In this document: positions 43,094-52,369 of the stretch, in pieces
How the letters are laid out: the number at the start of each line of letters is the position of its first letter
How positions within the stretch are numbered: the first letter of the stretch is position 1
Assembly (NCBI RefSeq): GCF_000353285.1
Contig: NZ_KB731324.1
Span: 514,577-578,576 of the forward strand
Direction: 5' to 3'
Length of the DNA stretch: 64,000 bases
DNA from: Leptolyngbya boryana PCC 6306
GTDB taxonomy: Bacteria; Cyanobacteriota; Cyanobacteriia; Leptolyngbyales; Leptolyngbyaceae
Program-made: the position numbers and the translations under genes
The notes under the pieces: generated by a model
Told to the model about the DNA's origin: nothing
Database searches by the model: none
Seen by the model: only the letters and a program-made list of their open reading frames with translations

Positions 43094-44368
43094 ATGGATA
43101 CTAGTTTGTTACTCGTCGTTCCCGTTCCGTTCCGAGTCGTGGACGGACGCTATGGGTTGGATGAGCAAACTTGTGACGGCTTGATTCGGTGGGTTGAGCA
43201 TTTTGGTCGTGTTGTGATGGCAGCGCCAGTTTTGCCAGAGGCAGAAGCACAGGAACTTTCTAAAACCGAAACTTGGAGAGCGATCGAGGATTTGCCTTGT
43301 GCCGACCAGATTGAATTAGTGCCTTTACCATTTGCCTATAAACCAATTATTTACGTGCGTCAGTATCGGAAGATCCGTAATCTCCTGCGAGAAAAGATTC
43401 AAGAATGCCAACTGCTCTGCTTTGCGCCTGCGGTTTGGATTGGAGATTGGGCAACGGTCGCCTGCCAGGAGGCAGTTCGGCTCAATCGGTCTTATGCCGT
43501 GTGGGCAGATCGGGTCGAGTATGAAGTGACCCGACGACTGCTGAAAGAAGAAACGCTGAAGATCAGAGTCAAGGAAACGCTAACCTTGCCGTTGACGCAG
43601 AAATATGTGCAGCAGGCAATTCGACAGGCGGAGATTGGATTGTTTCAAGGACAAGACTGTTTTACCGCTTATTCTCCTTTAAATCCGAATTCCTATTGCG
43701 TCTATGACATTCACACGCAGAAATCCGATCAGATTAGCGCAGCGCAATTAGCAGAAAAGCTCGATCGACTCAAGCGCAATCAACCGCTAAAAATTTGCTA
43801 TGTCGGTCGTGCGGTCGAGATGAAAGGGGCATTTGATTGGGTGACGATCATTCACCAGTTGCATCAGCGGGGGCTGCAGCTTGAAGCAACTTGGCTTGGT
43901 GATGGGCATTTGCTCGATCAGATGAAGCAGATGGCGATCGAGTTAGGCATCGCCGATCTGATCACGTTTGGTGGATTTGTCAGCGATCGCGCTCAGATGT
44001 TAGAAACCATGCATCAGAATGATGTGTTTATGTTCTGCCACAAAACGCCGGAATCGCCGCGCTGTCTGGTAGAAGCGTTAGTTTCTGGCTTGCCGATTGT
44101 TGGGTATGACAGTCCTTATCCACGCGGCTTGGTCGCTCAATACGGCGGCGGGATTTTCACCCCATTGAATAATCCAACCGCCTTAGCTGATCAGATTGTG
44201 GCATTGGATCGCGATCGCGAAAAGCTCTGTGAACTTGTTCAGCAAGCGGCAAAATCTGGAACCCTTTACGATGAGGCAACGGTCTTTGAGCATCGCAGTA
44301 ATTTGATCAAGCAGTATGTGGTTCCGGGCAGTTTAGCAACGAAGCGAGAGGTTGCAACTGTGGGTTGA
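43094..44368 (+). CDS. GT4-like glycosyltransferase
   Basis: The 424-residue protein has a GT-B layout. Its C-terminal half has ICYVGRAVEMKGAFDWV (start of the donor domain), LGDGHLLDQM, and CLVEALVSGLPIVGYDSPYPRGLV, which includes the E-x7-E-like donor motif of GT4. It transfers a sugar from a nucleotide donor to a growing polysaccharide or glycolipid. The N-terminal acceptor half is divergent, so the acceptor cannot be guessed. It is divergent from the GH9-flippase pair and leads towards a SAM methyltransferase gene 75 bases downstream. Confidence 0.88.
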   Translation: MDTSLLLVVPVPFRVVDGRYGLDEQTCDGLIRWVEHFGRVVMAAPVLPEAEAQELSKTETWRAIEDLPCADQIELVPLPFAYKPIIYVRQYRKIRNLLREKIQECQLLCFAPAVWIGDWATVACQEAVRLNRSYAVWADRVEYEVTRRLLKEETLKIRVKETLTLPLTQKYVQQAIRQAEIGLFQGQDCFTAYSPLNPNSYCVYDIHTQKSDQISAAQLAEKLDRLKRNQPLKICYVGRAVEMKGAFDWVTIIHQLHQRGLQLEATWLGDGHLLDQMKQMAIELGIADLITFGGFVSDRAQMLETMHQNDVFMFCHKTPESPRCLVEALVSGLPIVGYDSPYPRGLVAQYGGGIFTPLNNPTALADQIVALDRDREKLCELVQQAAKSGTLYDEATVFEHRSNLIKQYVVPGSLATKREVATVG

Positions 44369-44443
44369 ATCTTCCCGCAATCGTAAAGCGGCGATCTCAT
44401 TCCCGCCACAGTACAATAAAGCGAACTTCATCGCTTGGCATTC

Positions 44444-45244
44444 ATGAAGGAAGATTTCTTAAGTCGAGAACAGGAATTTCACGATCAGTGGGCAAGTACG
44501 ATCGATGTCGATGGCATTCGAGTTTCGGACTATTTCGAGGCATGTACGGCTCCTGAAAATCGCTTTATTCTCAGAAAGCTTGGGGATGTACGCGGGAAGT
44601 TGCTGCTCGATCTTGGCTGTGGCGCAGGTGAGAATAGCGTGTATTTTGCCAAACTGGGAGCGCGGTGTGTTGCCGCAGATTATTCGCCGGGAATGGTGGA
44701 TGTGGCGCTGCAATTGGCTGAGAAAAATGGCGTGAAAATTGAAGGGCGCGTCGTGAATGCAATGGCGATCGATTTTCCTGACAATACCTTCGATATTGTT
44801 TATGCCTCGAATCTCTTACATCACATTCCCGATCCGAAAATTACCCTGCGAGAAATGCATCGAATTCTCAAACCTGGCGGCAAGGCTTGTTTTTGGGATC
44901 CGCTGCGGCATAATCCGGTGATTAATGTCTATCGTCGCATGGCAACAGAAGTGCGGACAGAGGACGAAACACCTTTAGATATTGGCATTGTCAACTTTAT
45001 TCGATCGCTTTATGCCAAAACCGATTTCGACACCTTTTGGATTGCAACGCTCTGGATTTTCTTGCAGTTTTATCTGATCGAACGCGTGAATCCCAATCAA
45101 GAACGGTATTGGAAGAAAATTATTCTCGAACAAGCTCGATTAGAGAAAACCTACTTGCGATTGGAAAAATTAGACAAGATTCTGAAAAAATTGCCGTTGA
45201 TGAAGCGGATGGCTTGGAATTTAGCAGTGGTGGCAACGAAGTAA
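44444..45244 (+). CDS. SAM-dependent class I methyltransferase
   Basis: The 266-residue protein starts at the ATG at 44444, as the upstream TTG (44435) has no support. Motif I is LLDLGCGAGENSVYFAK (about 49-65), followed by ADYSPGMVDVALQL and the motif IV/V region ASNLLHHIPDPKITLREMHRILKPGG, typical of methyltransferase type 11/25. The C-terminal part is basic with an aromatic patch (FWIATLWIFLQFYLIERVNP), possibly membrane-associated. In this location, methylation of a sugar or lipid is a reasonable guess, but the substrate is unknown. It follows the GT4-like gene. Confidence 0.85.
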   Translation: MKEDFLSREQEFHDQWASTIDVDGIRVSDYFEACTAPENRFILRKLGDVRGKLLLDLGCGAGENSVYFAKLGARCVAADYSPGMVDVALQLAEKNGVKIEGRVVNAMAIDFPDNTFDIVYASNLLHHIPDPKITLREMHRILKPGGKACFWDPLRHNPVINVYRRMATEVRTEDETPLDIGIVNFIRSLYAKTDFDTFWIATLWIFLQFYLIERVNPNQERYWKKIILEQARLEKTYLRLEKLDKILKKLPLMKRMAWNLAVVATK

Positions 45245-45277
45245 TATAAAATCGACGATCAGTTTGCGGGGGAACTT

Positions 45278-46099
45278 ATGCGGATTGGTCGATCGATATT
45301 AACCTACGGATTATTAAGCGCGATCGCAGTTCTGATGCTGATTCCGCTCGTTTGGCTCATCAGCACAGCGTTCAAGTCTCCGACTGAAGATATTTTTCAA
45401 TTTCCGCCGCGCTTTATTCCGGTCAAACCGACGCTTGAGAATTTCGTTACCGTTTGGAATAGTAATCCATTCGGACGATATCTGTTCAATAGCACGTTGG
45501 TTTCTGTGTTGACGGTTGGATTGAATTTACTATTCTGCTCATTGGCAGCTTATCCATTAGCACGATTGAATTTTGCTGGACGAGAAGTGATTTTCAGCGC
45601 GATCGTCGCAACGATTCTGATTCCATTTCAGATTGTGATGATTCCGCTGTATGTTTTAGCCGTCAATTTAGAGCTGAGAAATACTTATCTCGGCATTATT
45701 TTTCCGGCGATCGCGTCTGCATTCGGAATTTTTCTATTACGTCAGGCTTTTCAAGGTGTGCCTAAAGAACTCGAAGAAGCCGCGCGCATGGATGGCTGCT
45801 CAGAATTAGGAATTTGGTGGCATGTGATGATTCCCTCGATTCGTCCGGCTTTAGTCACGTTGGCGATTTTTGTCTTTATCGGATCGTGGAGTGATTTCTT
45901 GTGGCCGCTGTTGATCCTCGATCGACCTGAATTTTTCACGCTGCCACTGGGAGTCTCAAATCTTGCGGGAACGTTCACACTCGACTGGCGCTTAATTGCC
46001 GCAGGATCCGTCATCTCGATTTTGCCGATTCTGATTTTCTTCTTGGTGATGCAGCGCTATATCGTTCCGACGGAAGCCGGAAGCGGGGTGAAAGGATAG
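45278..46099 (+). CDS. Carbohydrate ABC transporter permease (MalG-type), apparently orphan
   Basis: The 273-residue permease has six predicted membrane helices and the EAA motif EEAARMDGCSELGIWWHVMIP (about 168-188) that docks the ATPase. It belongs to the CUT1 sugar-transporter permease family (MalG/GgtD-like). No partner permease, binding protein or ATPase is in the window, so its partners must be elsewhere. GGGGGAA lies just before the ATG. It sits in the 38.9-46 kb region of surface-glycan genes, 33 bases after the methyltransferase, so cotranscription with it is possible. Confidence 0.88.
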   Translation: MRIGRSILTYGLLSAIAVLMLIPLVWLISTAFKSPTEDIFQFPPRFIPVKPTLENFVTVWNSNPFGRYLFNSTLVSVLTVGLNLLFCSLAAYPLARLNFAGREVIFSAIVATILIPFQIVMIPLYVLAVNLELRNTYLGIIFPAIASAFGIFLLRQAFQGVPKELEEAARMDGCSELGIWWHVMIPSIRPALVTLAIFVFIGSWSDFLWPLLILDRPEFFTLPLGVSNLAGTFTLDWRLIAAGSVISILPILIFFLVMQRYIVPTEAGSGVKG

Positions 46100-46155
46100 T
46101 TCTAATTAAAACAGTTTGATGTAAAATAGTAACTGAACCCTGATAAAGCATTGCT

Positions 46156-46608
46156 GTGAACGTTGAGCTTGATTCTAAAACCGCTGCAAAACAGCCCTTC
46201 TACCCTACTGTGCGCGAACTCGCAACCACTTACCAGACCTTCTGTGCCTACGACGAAGCCCATATCCGAGAAACAGGACTGACCCCACCTCAGTTCGATG
46301 TGATTTGCACGCTCGGCAATACATCCGGCATGTTCATGAATCAGTTAGCTGAGAAAACTTTAGTCACAAAAGGCACCTTAACCGGAATCGTCGATCGCTT
46401 AGAACAAAAAGGACTGGTTCGGCGAGAAGTTCCACCGGAAAATCGGCGCTGTTTTTTGATTGTGCTAACTCCAGAAGGCGAGCAATTATTTGAGCAGATT
46501 TTTCCGCAACATACGCTTTATCTAAAAGAACGATTCGATCGCTTAAGTCCTAGCGAATTGAAAGAGATCCAAACTGCTCTCAGTCGTCTGAAGTCAATTT
46601 TTCAGTAA
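46156..46608 (+). CDS. MarR-family transcriptional regulator
   Basis: The 150-residue protein has the MarR winged-helix pattern: LTPPQFDVICTLG, NQLAEKTLVTKGTLTGIVDRLEQKGLVRREVPPENRRCFLIVLT (about 58-101). MarR dimers usually repress neighbours and respond to small phenolic or oxidative signals. The start is a GTG at 46156; I see no clear palindromic operator in the 56-base gap upstream. It is convergent with cpcT, 15 bases away. The target is unknown. Confidence 0.9.
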   Translation: MNVELDSKTAAKQPFYPTVRELATTYQTFCAYDEAHIRETGLTPPQFDVICTLGNTSGMFMNQLAEKTLVTKGTLTGIVDRLEQKGLVRREVPPENRRCFLIVLTPEGEQLFEQIFPQHTLYLKERFDRLSPSELKEIQTALSRLKSIFQ

Positions 46609-46623
46609 TTGCGAGGTGAGTGT

Positions 46624-47184
46624 TCATTCATACGATCGCAGTTTTTCAAACTCATATGCGCCCATTAATGCCCCCCAAATCGCCTGTTGCGTTTCGGGAT
46701 TAATGCCTTTGTCGTAGCTCAAAAAGCGATCGCGCATCGCTTCAAATCCCAAGGAAACTTGAATCACAGTGCCCTGTAGCGAAAACTTGCAGCAAGTGTC
46801 AGGCGGTGCCGCCGCAACAAAACGTCCCGCTGATTCACTCACCTGCAAAACGCACCCGGGAAGTCGTTCGATCTCCGATTCGCTCAAGCCTTCGAGAAGT
46901 TCCGGGTGTTGTCCGGCTCCTCGCACTAAACTTGGATCTTTAAATTGATAATACTGAACCGTGATTGCACCTGCGGTTTCTTGCAGTCTCAACAATCGCT
47001 GTCGATAAGGCTGATCCAATTTCAAAACGTTCGCTTGTTCTGCAAAAATCGTGACGCTATCTTCGGTAAAAAGCTTGACCGGACGCTGCCATAGTCGCAA
47101 ATGCACAAACCAGATTGGACTTTCAATCGCCTGAGCACGATTGTCAAATTCTCCTGCAAGGTACTCTGCCAGCGTTGAAAGCAC
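46624..47184 (-). CDS. cpcT: CpcT/CpeT-type phycobiliprotein lyase
   Basis: The open frame runs to 47244, but the GTG at 47182-47184 (complement) is preceded by CAGGAAATTAAC, a better ribosome binding site, and gives 186 residues starting MLSTLAEYLAGEF, as in CpcT proteins. Conserved segments include SPIWFVHLRLWQRPV, LFTEDSVTIFAEQANVLKLDQPYRQRLLRL and VQYYQFKDP, then LPGCVLQV. The enzyme attaches phycocyanobilin to Cys153 of C-phycocyanin beta. This shows the organism makes phycobilisomes. It lies divergent from the M48 peptidase gene and convergent with MarR. Confidence 0.94.
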   Translation of the reverse strand: MLSTLAEYLAGEFDNRAQAIESPIWFVHLRLWQRPVKLFTEDSVTIFAEQANVLKLDQPYRQRLLRLQETAGAITVQYYQFKDPSLVRGAGQHPELLEGLSESEIERLPGCVLQVSESAGRFVAAAPPDTCCKFSLQGTVIQVSLGFEAMRDRFLSYDKGINPETQQAIWGALMGAYEFEKLRSYE

Positions 47185-47251
47185 GTTAATTTCCTGGTTT
47201 CTCTCTCGATCGATTTCGCTACGATAAATACGATCGCTTAGCACAGTTATT

Positions 47252-48211
47252 ATGCCAAACTATCCCGGAATTTCGAGTGAAGCCTTTCGTCATCCGCTCG
47301 ATCGCCAAGCTGAAGATGCCTTGAGACGTGTCCCCGGTTTCGATCTCGTCGCTCGTAAATTTGTTGAATTTATCTATGAACGTCCTCGCTACATCTATTT
47401 GATGGGAAATTCGATTCAAGTCGGAGCGAGACAATTCTCTTCGGTCTACCAAATCTTTCGCGAATGCCTGCAAAGTTTAGACATTTCACCAGAACCCGCT
47501 TTGTTCGTCTCGCAATCGCCCGTCGTCAACGCCTATGCCTTGGGACAAGAACGCCCTTGTGTCGTGTTGAATTCTGAATTGCTGGATTTATTGAGTGAGA
47601 CAGAATTGCGATCGGTGATCGCTCACGAATTAGGGCACTTAAAATGCGGACACACCACCCTGATGCAAATGGCAACCTGGGCATATTTTGCGATCGCGGG
47701 TCTGTCTGAATTGACCTTTGGACTGAGCAGTCTGATTAGCACAGGCTTACTGATGGCATTTTATGAATGGTTGAGAAAAGCAGAACTTTCTGCCGATCGT
47801 GCGTCTCTTCTCGTCATGGACGATTTGAACCTGACTCTCACAGGCATGATGCGTCTAGCAGGCGGCTCTAAAAAATATGCGCACGAAATGAACCTCGATG
47901 AATTGATCAAACAGAGCGATCGCTATCAAGCCTTAGACGAGGATCAACTGAACCAATTCTATAAATTTTCGCTCTATAACGATTTATCAAGCGGCGTATT
48001 TCAATCACATCCATTCACGATCGAGCGGATTCGCTTTTTGCAAGAGTGGGCAACTTCTTCCGAATTCCAAAATATCCGTCAAGGCAATTATGTGCGAGTG
48101 GGCGCAGAAGGTTCAGTCGAAACAGAACCCCGAACCGAAGAAGCCGACCGTCTGAAACGCGAAATCGAAGAATTACAAAGAGAAATCGATCGCTTGAAGC
48201 GACCAGACTAA
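47252..48211 (+). CDS. M48-family zinc metallopeptidase
   Basis: The 319-residue protein has the zinc motif HELGH (residues 125-129) in SVIAHELGHLKCGH, and the third ligand in the ELSADRASLLVM segment (Glu/Asp). Membrane-like hydrophobic stretches (about 144-172) follow the active site. The C-terminus is a charged coiled coil (RLKREIEELQREIDRLK, about 297-316). M48 peptidases of this type (Htpx-like) handle membrane or envelope proteins. It starts 67 bases from the cpcT GTG on the other strand. Confidence 0.9.
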   Translation: MPNYPGISSEAFRHPLDRQAEDALRRVPGFDLVARKFVEFIYERPRYIYLMGNSIQVGARQFSSVYQIFRECLQSLDISPEPALFVSQSPVVNAYALGQERPCVVLNSELLDLLSETELRSVIAHELGHLKCGHTTLMQMATWAYFAIAGLSELTFGLSSLISTGLLMAFYEWLRKAELSADRASLLVMDDLNLTLTGMMRLAGGSKKYAHEMNLDELIKQSDRYQALDEDQLNQFYKFSLYNDLSSGVFQSHPFTIERIRFLQEWATSSEFQNIRQGNYVRVGAEGSVETEPRTEEADRLKREIEELQREIDRLKRPD

Positions 48212-48218
48212 AAAATTC

Positions 48219-48234
48219 TCTCCCCCACTCCCCA
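48219..48234. repeat. Heptad-like repeat, locus 4 of 5
   Basis: CTCCCCCACTCCCCA lies just after the M48 stop codon and is of the same CCCCACT class as at the other loci. It is a single copy with one degraded unit. Confidence 0.65.
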
Positions 48235-48323
48235 ATTTTCCTTAAATCTTCCCTATCGTCTACTCCTGACCACCCCACCCCTTATAAACTAATCATCAGA
48301 GCTACAAATTGAGGGCTACGGGT

Positions 48324-49910
48324 ATGACTGCTTCTGCACTTTGGCAACGCTATCAAGACTGGCTGTATTATCACGAGGGGTTAGACTTCTATCTCGATAT
48401 CAGCCGAATGCGGTTTGACGATCGCTTTGTAGAAACGATGCTGCCAAAATTCGAGCACGCTTTTGCTCAGATGAAAGACCTCGAAGCAGGCGCGATCGCG
48501 AATCCAGACGAAAATCGTATGGTCGGACATTACTGGCTGAGAAATTCCGACCTTGCCCCGAATGCGGATCTGAAAAAAGATATCGTCGAAACGATTCAGC
48601 AAATCGAATCGTTCACGCACGATGTTCATTCTGGTGCAATCCATCCCCCGAGTGCCACCAAATTTACCGATGTCTTATCGATCGGGATTGGGGGATCAGC
48701 GCTCGGTCCTCAATTTGTAGCCGAAGCCTTGAGTGCGGATGCGCCTGCAATGGCAATCCATTTTATCGATAACACTGATCCCGCCGGAATCGATCGCGTC
48801 TTAGCCAAATTGGGCGATCGCTTAAGCACGACTCTGGTCGTTGTGATTTCTAAATCCGGTGGCACTCCAGAGCCTCGGAACGGCATGCTAGAAGTTCAGA
48901 ACGCCTTCCAAGAAAAAGGGTTGGATTTTAGCAAGCAAGCGATCGCAATCACCGGAACAGGCAGCAATCTCGACCAATTAGCAAAATCCGAAGGCTGGAT
49001 CACTACCTTCCCGATGCACGATTGGGTGGGCGGTCGAACATCAGAACTCTCAGCCGTTGGACTGGTTCCCGCAGCCCTGCAAGGCATCAACATTCACGAA
49101 ATGCTAGAAGGCGCGAAAGAAATGGATATCGCCACGCGCATTCCTGATCTCAAATCCAATCCAGCGGCACTGCTCGCGCTTTGCTGGTACTTTTCCGGCG
49201 ATGGCAAAGGCAAAAAAGATATGGTGGTCTTGCCGTACAAAGACAGCTTGCTCTTGTTCAGCCGCTATCTTCAGCAGCTAGTCATGGAATCCTTGGGCAA
49301 AGAAAAGGATCTCGATGGCAATGTGGTGCATCAAGGCATCGCAGTCTATGGCAACAAAGGCACAACCGATCAGCACGCTTATGTTCAACAACTGCGGGAG
49401 GGTGTGCCGAATTTCTTTCTCACCTTTATTGAAGTTTTGAAAGATCGATCGAGTGCTTCGATCGAAGTTGAACCTGGTGTTACTTCGGGCGATTATCTTT
49501 CTGGATTGCTCCAAGGAACTCGTAAAGCTTTGTATGAAAATGAACGGGATTCCATCACTTTAACGATTCCAGAAGTGACCCCGCGAATGGTTGGAGCTTT
49601 GATTGCGTTATACGATCGGGCTGTGGGTCTATACGGATTTTTAGTCAATATCAATTCATACCATCAACCAGGTGTAGAAGCAGGTAAGAAAGCTGCTGCG
49701 GTTGTTTTGGATGTTCAAAGCAAGGTGATGGAAGCCCTCAAAAAAGAGAACACACCAATTCCACTTGCAACTTTGGCACTCAATGCAGGTGTGCCAGATG
49801 ATGTTGAATCCGTTTACAAAATTGTGCGACATTTAGCGGCGAACAATCGTGGCATCACTCTTCATGGTGATCCTGCGAAACCGGGAAGCCTAACGGTCAG
49901 CGCTACCTAA
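48324..49910 (+). CDS. pgi: Glucose-6-phosphate isomerase
   Basis: The ATG at 48324 is preceded by GAGGG at about eight bases; an upstream TTG (48309) adds five residues without support. The 528-residue protein matches phosphoglucose isomerases of the cyanobacterial type: [33 protein letters not shown], and [19 protein letters not shown]. It interconverts glucose-6-phosphate and fructose-6-phosphate, linking glycogen, the oxidative pentose phosphate pathway and glycolysis. It is convergent with the CsaB-like gene, overlapping it by 21 bases. Confidence 0.97.
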   Translation: MTASALWQRYQDWLYYHEGLDFYLDISRMRFDDRFVETMLPKFEHAFAQMKDLEAGAIANPDENRMVGHYWLRNSDLAPNADLKKDIVETIQQIESFTHDVHSGAIHPPSATKFTDVLSIGIGGSALGPQFVAEALSADAPAMAIHFIDNTDPAGIDRVLAKLGDRLSTTLVVVISKSGGTPEPRNGMLEVQNAFQEKGLDFSKQAIAITGTGSNLDQLAKSEGWITTFPMHDWVGGRTSELSAVGLVPAALQGINIHEMLEGAKEMDIATRIPDLKSNPAALLALCWYFSGDGKGKKDMVVLPYKDSLLLFSRYLQQLVMESLGKEKDLDGNVVHQGIAVYGNKGTTDQHAYVQQLREGVPNFFLTFIEVLKDRSSASIEVEPGVTSGDYLSGLLQGTRKALYENERDSITLTIPEVTPRMVGALIALYDRAVGLYGFLVNINSYHQPGVEAGKKAAAVVLDVQSKVMEALKKENTPIPLATLALNAGVPDDVESVYKIVRHLAANNRGITLHGDPAKPGSLTVSAT

Positions 49911-50939
49911 CACTTCTTCAAGAATAGTTTGATGAAAGAAAGCTCGATCGACTAAGGAATGAATTTGATTCTCTGAGAGTGAGTCGCCATTGGCATAAAG
50001 CTCGAGCCATAGGTGACTCAACTCATTTGGATCTGTTGGCAAACCTGCGATCGCACATCCTGCCATCTCTAGATCGCTCATGAGTTGAGTCACTTTCGGG
50101 TCGTAGCTTAGTCCAAAACAGCGACAGCCTTCTGACGCTGCCATGATCAAGGCATGTAGTCGCATCGCGATCGTCATTTCCACGCCTCGAAACACGCCTT
50201 TTAATTCTTGCGGGTGTTTGATCTGCAAAATATGACTAACTTCGGGAAGTGCTTCATGCAGCGATTGAGCGAGGGCAAAATCTTGGCTCGCTTGAAACGG
50301 CAGAAGTAATAGACACGTCTGCGTCGCTTTTTGAAAATCAATCAATGCACGGGTGAAAACTGCAATTCGCTCTGGCGTGAGATGTTTGTGCGATCGCAAA
50401 TTCACTGCTACTCGCGGCGCAGGTAAATTCCATAAGCCCTCAACTGGAGTCGATTCCATTGCCCAAACGGGATCAGGCGCAAGAGTGAAAGGAATTTGCC
50501 ACTGATTCAATAAAGCAGCCGAAGCCTGATCTCGAACGCTGACTTTTGTGCAACGTTGAAACGTCGATTTTGTAAAACCTTTGACCCACGATCGCTGAAG
50601 CGGCCCAATTCCCTGTGCCCAAGCGATCGTTTTCAACCCCATGAACTGCGCTAAGCGCATCAAACCACCGTAATAGATGGGATTCATTGCACTGGTGGAA
50701 TCCTGCATCAAACTGCCGCCGCCCCAGATAAAGGCTTGCGATCGTCGTAATGCGCTGAATACTTCTGGAAAAGATTTGCGATGACAGCTTTCGACACCGT
50801 AGCGATCGCGCGTCTGAGCCGGATCGCCGGAAAGCACGATCGGCTCAACCTGTTTCGGGAGAAGTTGCAGAAGCGAAGCGAGCAAGGCTTCATCCCCAGC
50901 ATTTCCCATGCCATAGTAGCCGCATAAAACAACACGCAT
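49890..50939 (-). CDS. csaB: Polysaccharide pyruvyl transferase (CsaB-like)
   Basis: The 349-residue protein opens with [23 protein letters not shown] and has [17 protein letters not shown] and [25 protein letters not shown], matching the CsaB/WcaK pyruvyl transferase family. CsaB adds pyruvate ketals to cell-wall polysaccharides, which anchors SLH-domain proteins. This fits a cyanobacterium with an S-layer or SLH-containing outer-membrane porins. Its 3' end overlaps pgi by 21 bases on the opposite strand. The start ATG is clear. Confidence 0.9.
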   Translation of the reverse strand: MRVVLCGYYGMGNAGDEALLASLLQLLPKQVEPIVLSGDPAQTRDRYGVESCHRKSFPEVFSALRRSQAFIWGGGSLMQDSTSAMNPIYYGGLMRLAQFMGLKTIAWAQGIGPLQRSWVKGFTKSTFQRCTKVSVRDQASAALLNQWQIPFTLAPDPVWAMESTPVEGLWNLPAPRVAVNLRSHKHLTPERIAVFTRALIDFQKATQTCLLLLPFQASQDFALAQSLHEALPEVSHILQIKHPQELKGVFRGVEMTIAMRLHALIMAASEGCRCFGLSYDPKVTQLMSDLEMAGCAIAGLPTDPNELSHLWLELYANGDSLSENQIHSLVDRAFFHQTILEEVLGSADR

Positions 50940-50956
50940 ATTCGGAGCCTAAGAGC

Positions 50957-51022
50957 TTCTAGAATTAGACAGGATCACTTTACGACTTTTATGACGGCTC
51001 TCTCAATTCCCACCTAGATTAT
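50957..51022. repeat. Duplicated 5' end of the Ycf49 gene (upstream copy)
   Basis: A segment with ATGACGGCTCTCTCAATTCCCAC (about 50992-51014) nearly repeats the start of the gene at 51629 for about 30 bases, and a TCTAGAATT precedes both copies by about 26-35 bases. In this copy the frame soon hits a stop (ACCTAG). It lies directly before a truncated Uma2 gene. It looks like a decayed partial duplication. Confidence 0.7.
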
Positions 51023-51130
51023 TTGGATGATTCATCTCTCAAGCCCAATCAAGTCGTTTTCTACACCATCAAAAAGTCGTTGCGCTCGCGGAAATGATGC
51101 AGTGAAGCGATCGACCCGTTCATTCCTGAG

Positions 51131-51577
51131 TTGGCGATCGTCGGAATCGCTATGATGATGCAATATTCCAAATCATCAGCACGTTGGGGAATTGACCTTC
51201 CAGAACTGCGCTGCACCTTTGGAGACCGCTCAATCGTGCCTGATATTGCAGTCTTTACTTGGAATCGAATTCCTTTAGATGAGGAGGGAGATATTGCGAA
51301 CACGTTCAATGCTGCTCCTGATTGGACAATTGAGATTCTTTCTCCCGACCAAAATCAATCGAAGGTCACAGCAAATAGTTTGCACTGTCTGAAGTTTGGC
51401 TGCCAAATGGGCTGGCTCATTGATCCCAAATTGAAATCAGTTTTTGCCTATCCATCCGGTCAACAACCCGACTTTCTTCAGGAACCAGAACATTTGCTAC
51501 CCGTTCCTGCTTTTATGTCAAACTTGCAGCTAACTGTCGGCGATTTGTTTAGCTGGCTGAAACTCGCAATTTCTTAA
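51131..51577 (+). pseudogene. N-terminally truncated Uma2-family protein
   Basis: The 148-residue frame matches the C-terminal two-thirds of Uma2/DUF820 proteins, with LPELRCTFGDRSIVPDIAVF and DWTIEILSPDQNQSKV. Full-length members have about 60-70 more residues at the N-terminus with conserved residues; none are found here, and an in-frame TGA at 51095-51097 blocks extension. The available start is TTG at 51131 or ATG at 51152. Uma2 proteins have a PD-(D/E)XK-like fold; their role is unclear, and they are often multicopy in cyanobacteria. Truncation suggests it is not functional, though a short protein could be made. Confidence 0.75.
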
Positions 51578-51628
51578 ATTAGCGAGGCTCGAAACCTCTA
51601 GAATTGAACGAGTGTCTCTCACTCTACT

Positions 51629-51934
51629 ATGACGGCTCTCTCAATTCCCACTTGGATTATTCACGTTTCCAGCGTCATCGAATGGATTGCAGCAATTTGG
51701 CTGATTTGGCGATATGCCGAAGTAAGTGGCGATTTGGTTTGGCGATCGCTCTCTTTTGGAATGTTGCCTGCACTCGTCAGCGCAATGTGCGCTTGTACCT
51801 GGCATTTCTTTGACAATCCACCTGCGCTCGATTGGCTCGTTACCCTTCAAGCAGCGATGACCGTCGTTGGAAACTGTACCTGTTGTGCAGCGGGCTGGTG
51901 GATTTGGCGCTCTACTCAAAATTCGGAATCATGA
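51629..51934 (+). CDS. Ycf49-family (DUF2499) membrane protein
   Basis: The 101-residue protein has three probable membrane segments and fits the Ycf49/DUF2499 family: SIPTWIIHVSSVIEWIAAIWL and CTWHFFDNPPALDWLVTLQAAMT. The family occurs in cyanobacteria and red-algal plastids, and its function is not known. The stop overlaps the ATG of the next gene as ATGA, so the two are translationally coupled. The 5' end is duplicated upstream, at about 50992. Confidence 0.85.
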   Translation: MTALSIPTWIIHVSSVIEWIAAIWLIWRYAEVSGDLVWRSLSFGMLPALVSAMCACTWHFFDNPPALDWLVTLQAAMTVVGNCTCCAAGWWIWRSTQNSES

Positions 51935-52239
51935 TTTCTAAAGAAACGCTTTTTGCAATGTCGCTGTTTCCCTACTTGGGGTTTTTGTGGTTTTTAACGC
52001 GATCGGGTAAAACGCCTCGACTCGCCCTGATTGGCTTTTACATGACACTTGTATTTGTTGCGATCACAATTCCAGCGGGAATTTATGCCAAGATTCATTA
52101 CGGCAAGCAGCTTGCAGATGTAGATTGGCTACATGGCAGTGCAGAGTCTTTTCTCACGTTGTCAAACATTTTAGTGGTTTTGGGATTTCGCCAAGCTTTG
52201 ATTGCGAAAAAGCCACCCGTTCAAGAAGAGTCGAATTAA
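51931..52239 (+). CDS. DUF3593 membrane protein
   Basis: The ATG at 51931 overlaps the stop of the Ycf49 gene; an upstream in-frame start inside that gene is unlikely. The 102-residue protein matches DUF3593: TLFAMSLFPYLGFLWFLTRSGKTP at the N-terminus and AESFLTLSNILVVLGFRQAL near the C-terminus, with three membrane helices. DUF2499 and DUF3593 genes occur together here and, as I recall, in other cyanobacteria, so they may form a complex. Function is unknown. Confidence 0.82.
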   Translation: MISKETLFAMSLFPYLGFLWFLTRSGKTPRLALIGFYMTLVFVAITIPAGIYAKIHYGKQLADVDWLHGSAESFLTLSNILVVLGFRQALIAKKPPVQEESN

Positions 52240-52369
52240 AACCAGTTCGTAGGCATGAGGTTCTGACTTCGCTCAACCTACGAAAGCTACTGAAGCCGAA
52301 CATTCTTTACTGAAGCGAGTGTGGAACGAAGTCGCAACGCATTCTCTCGATTGATCCATCCCTTCCCTT

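Noticed and set aside
46156-46608. MarR gene as repressor of the upstream sugar permease
   Set aside because: The gap of 56 bases has only a weak inverted repeat (CAGTT/AACTG), and the permease has no divergent arrangement with marR, so I do not claim regulation.
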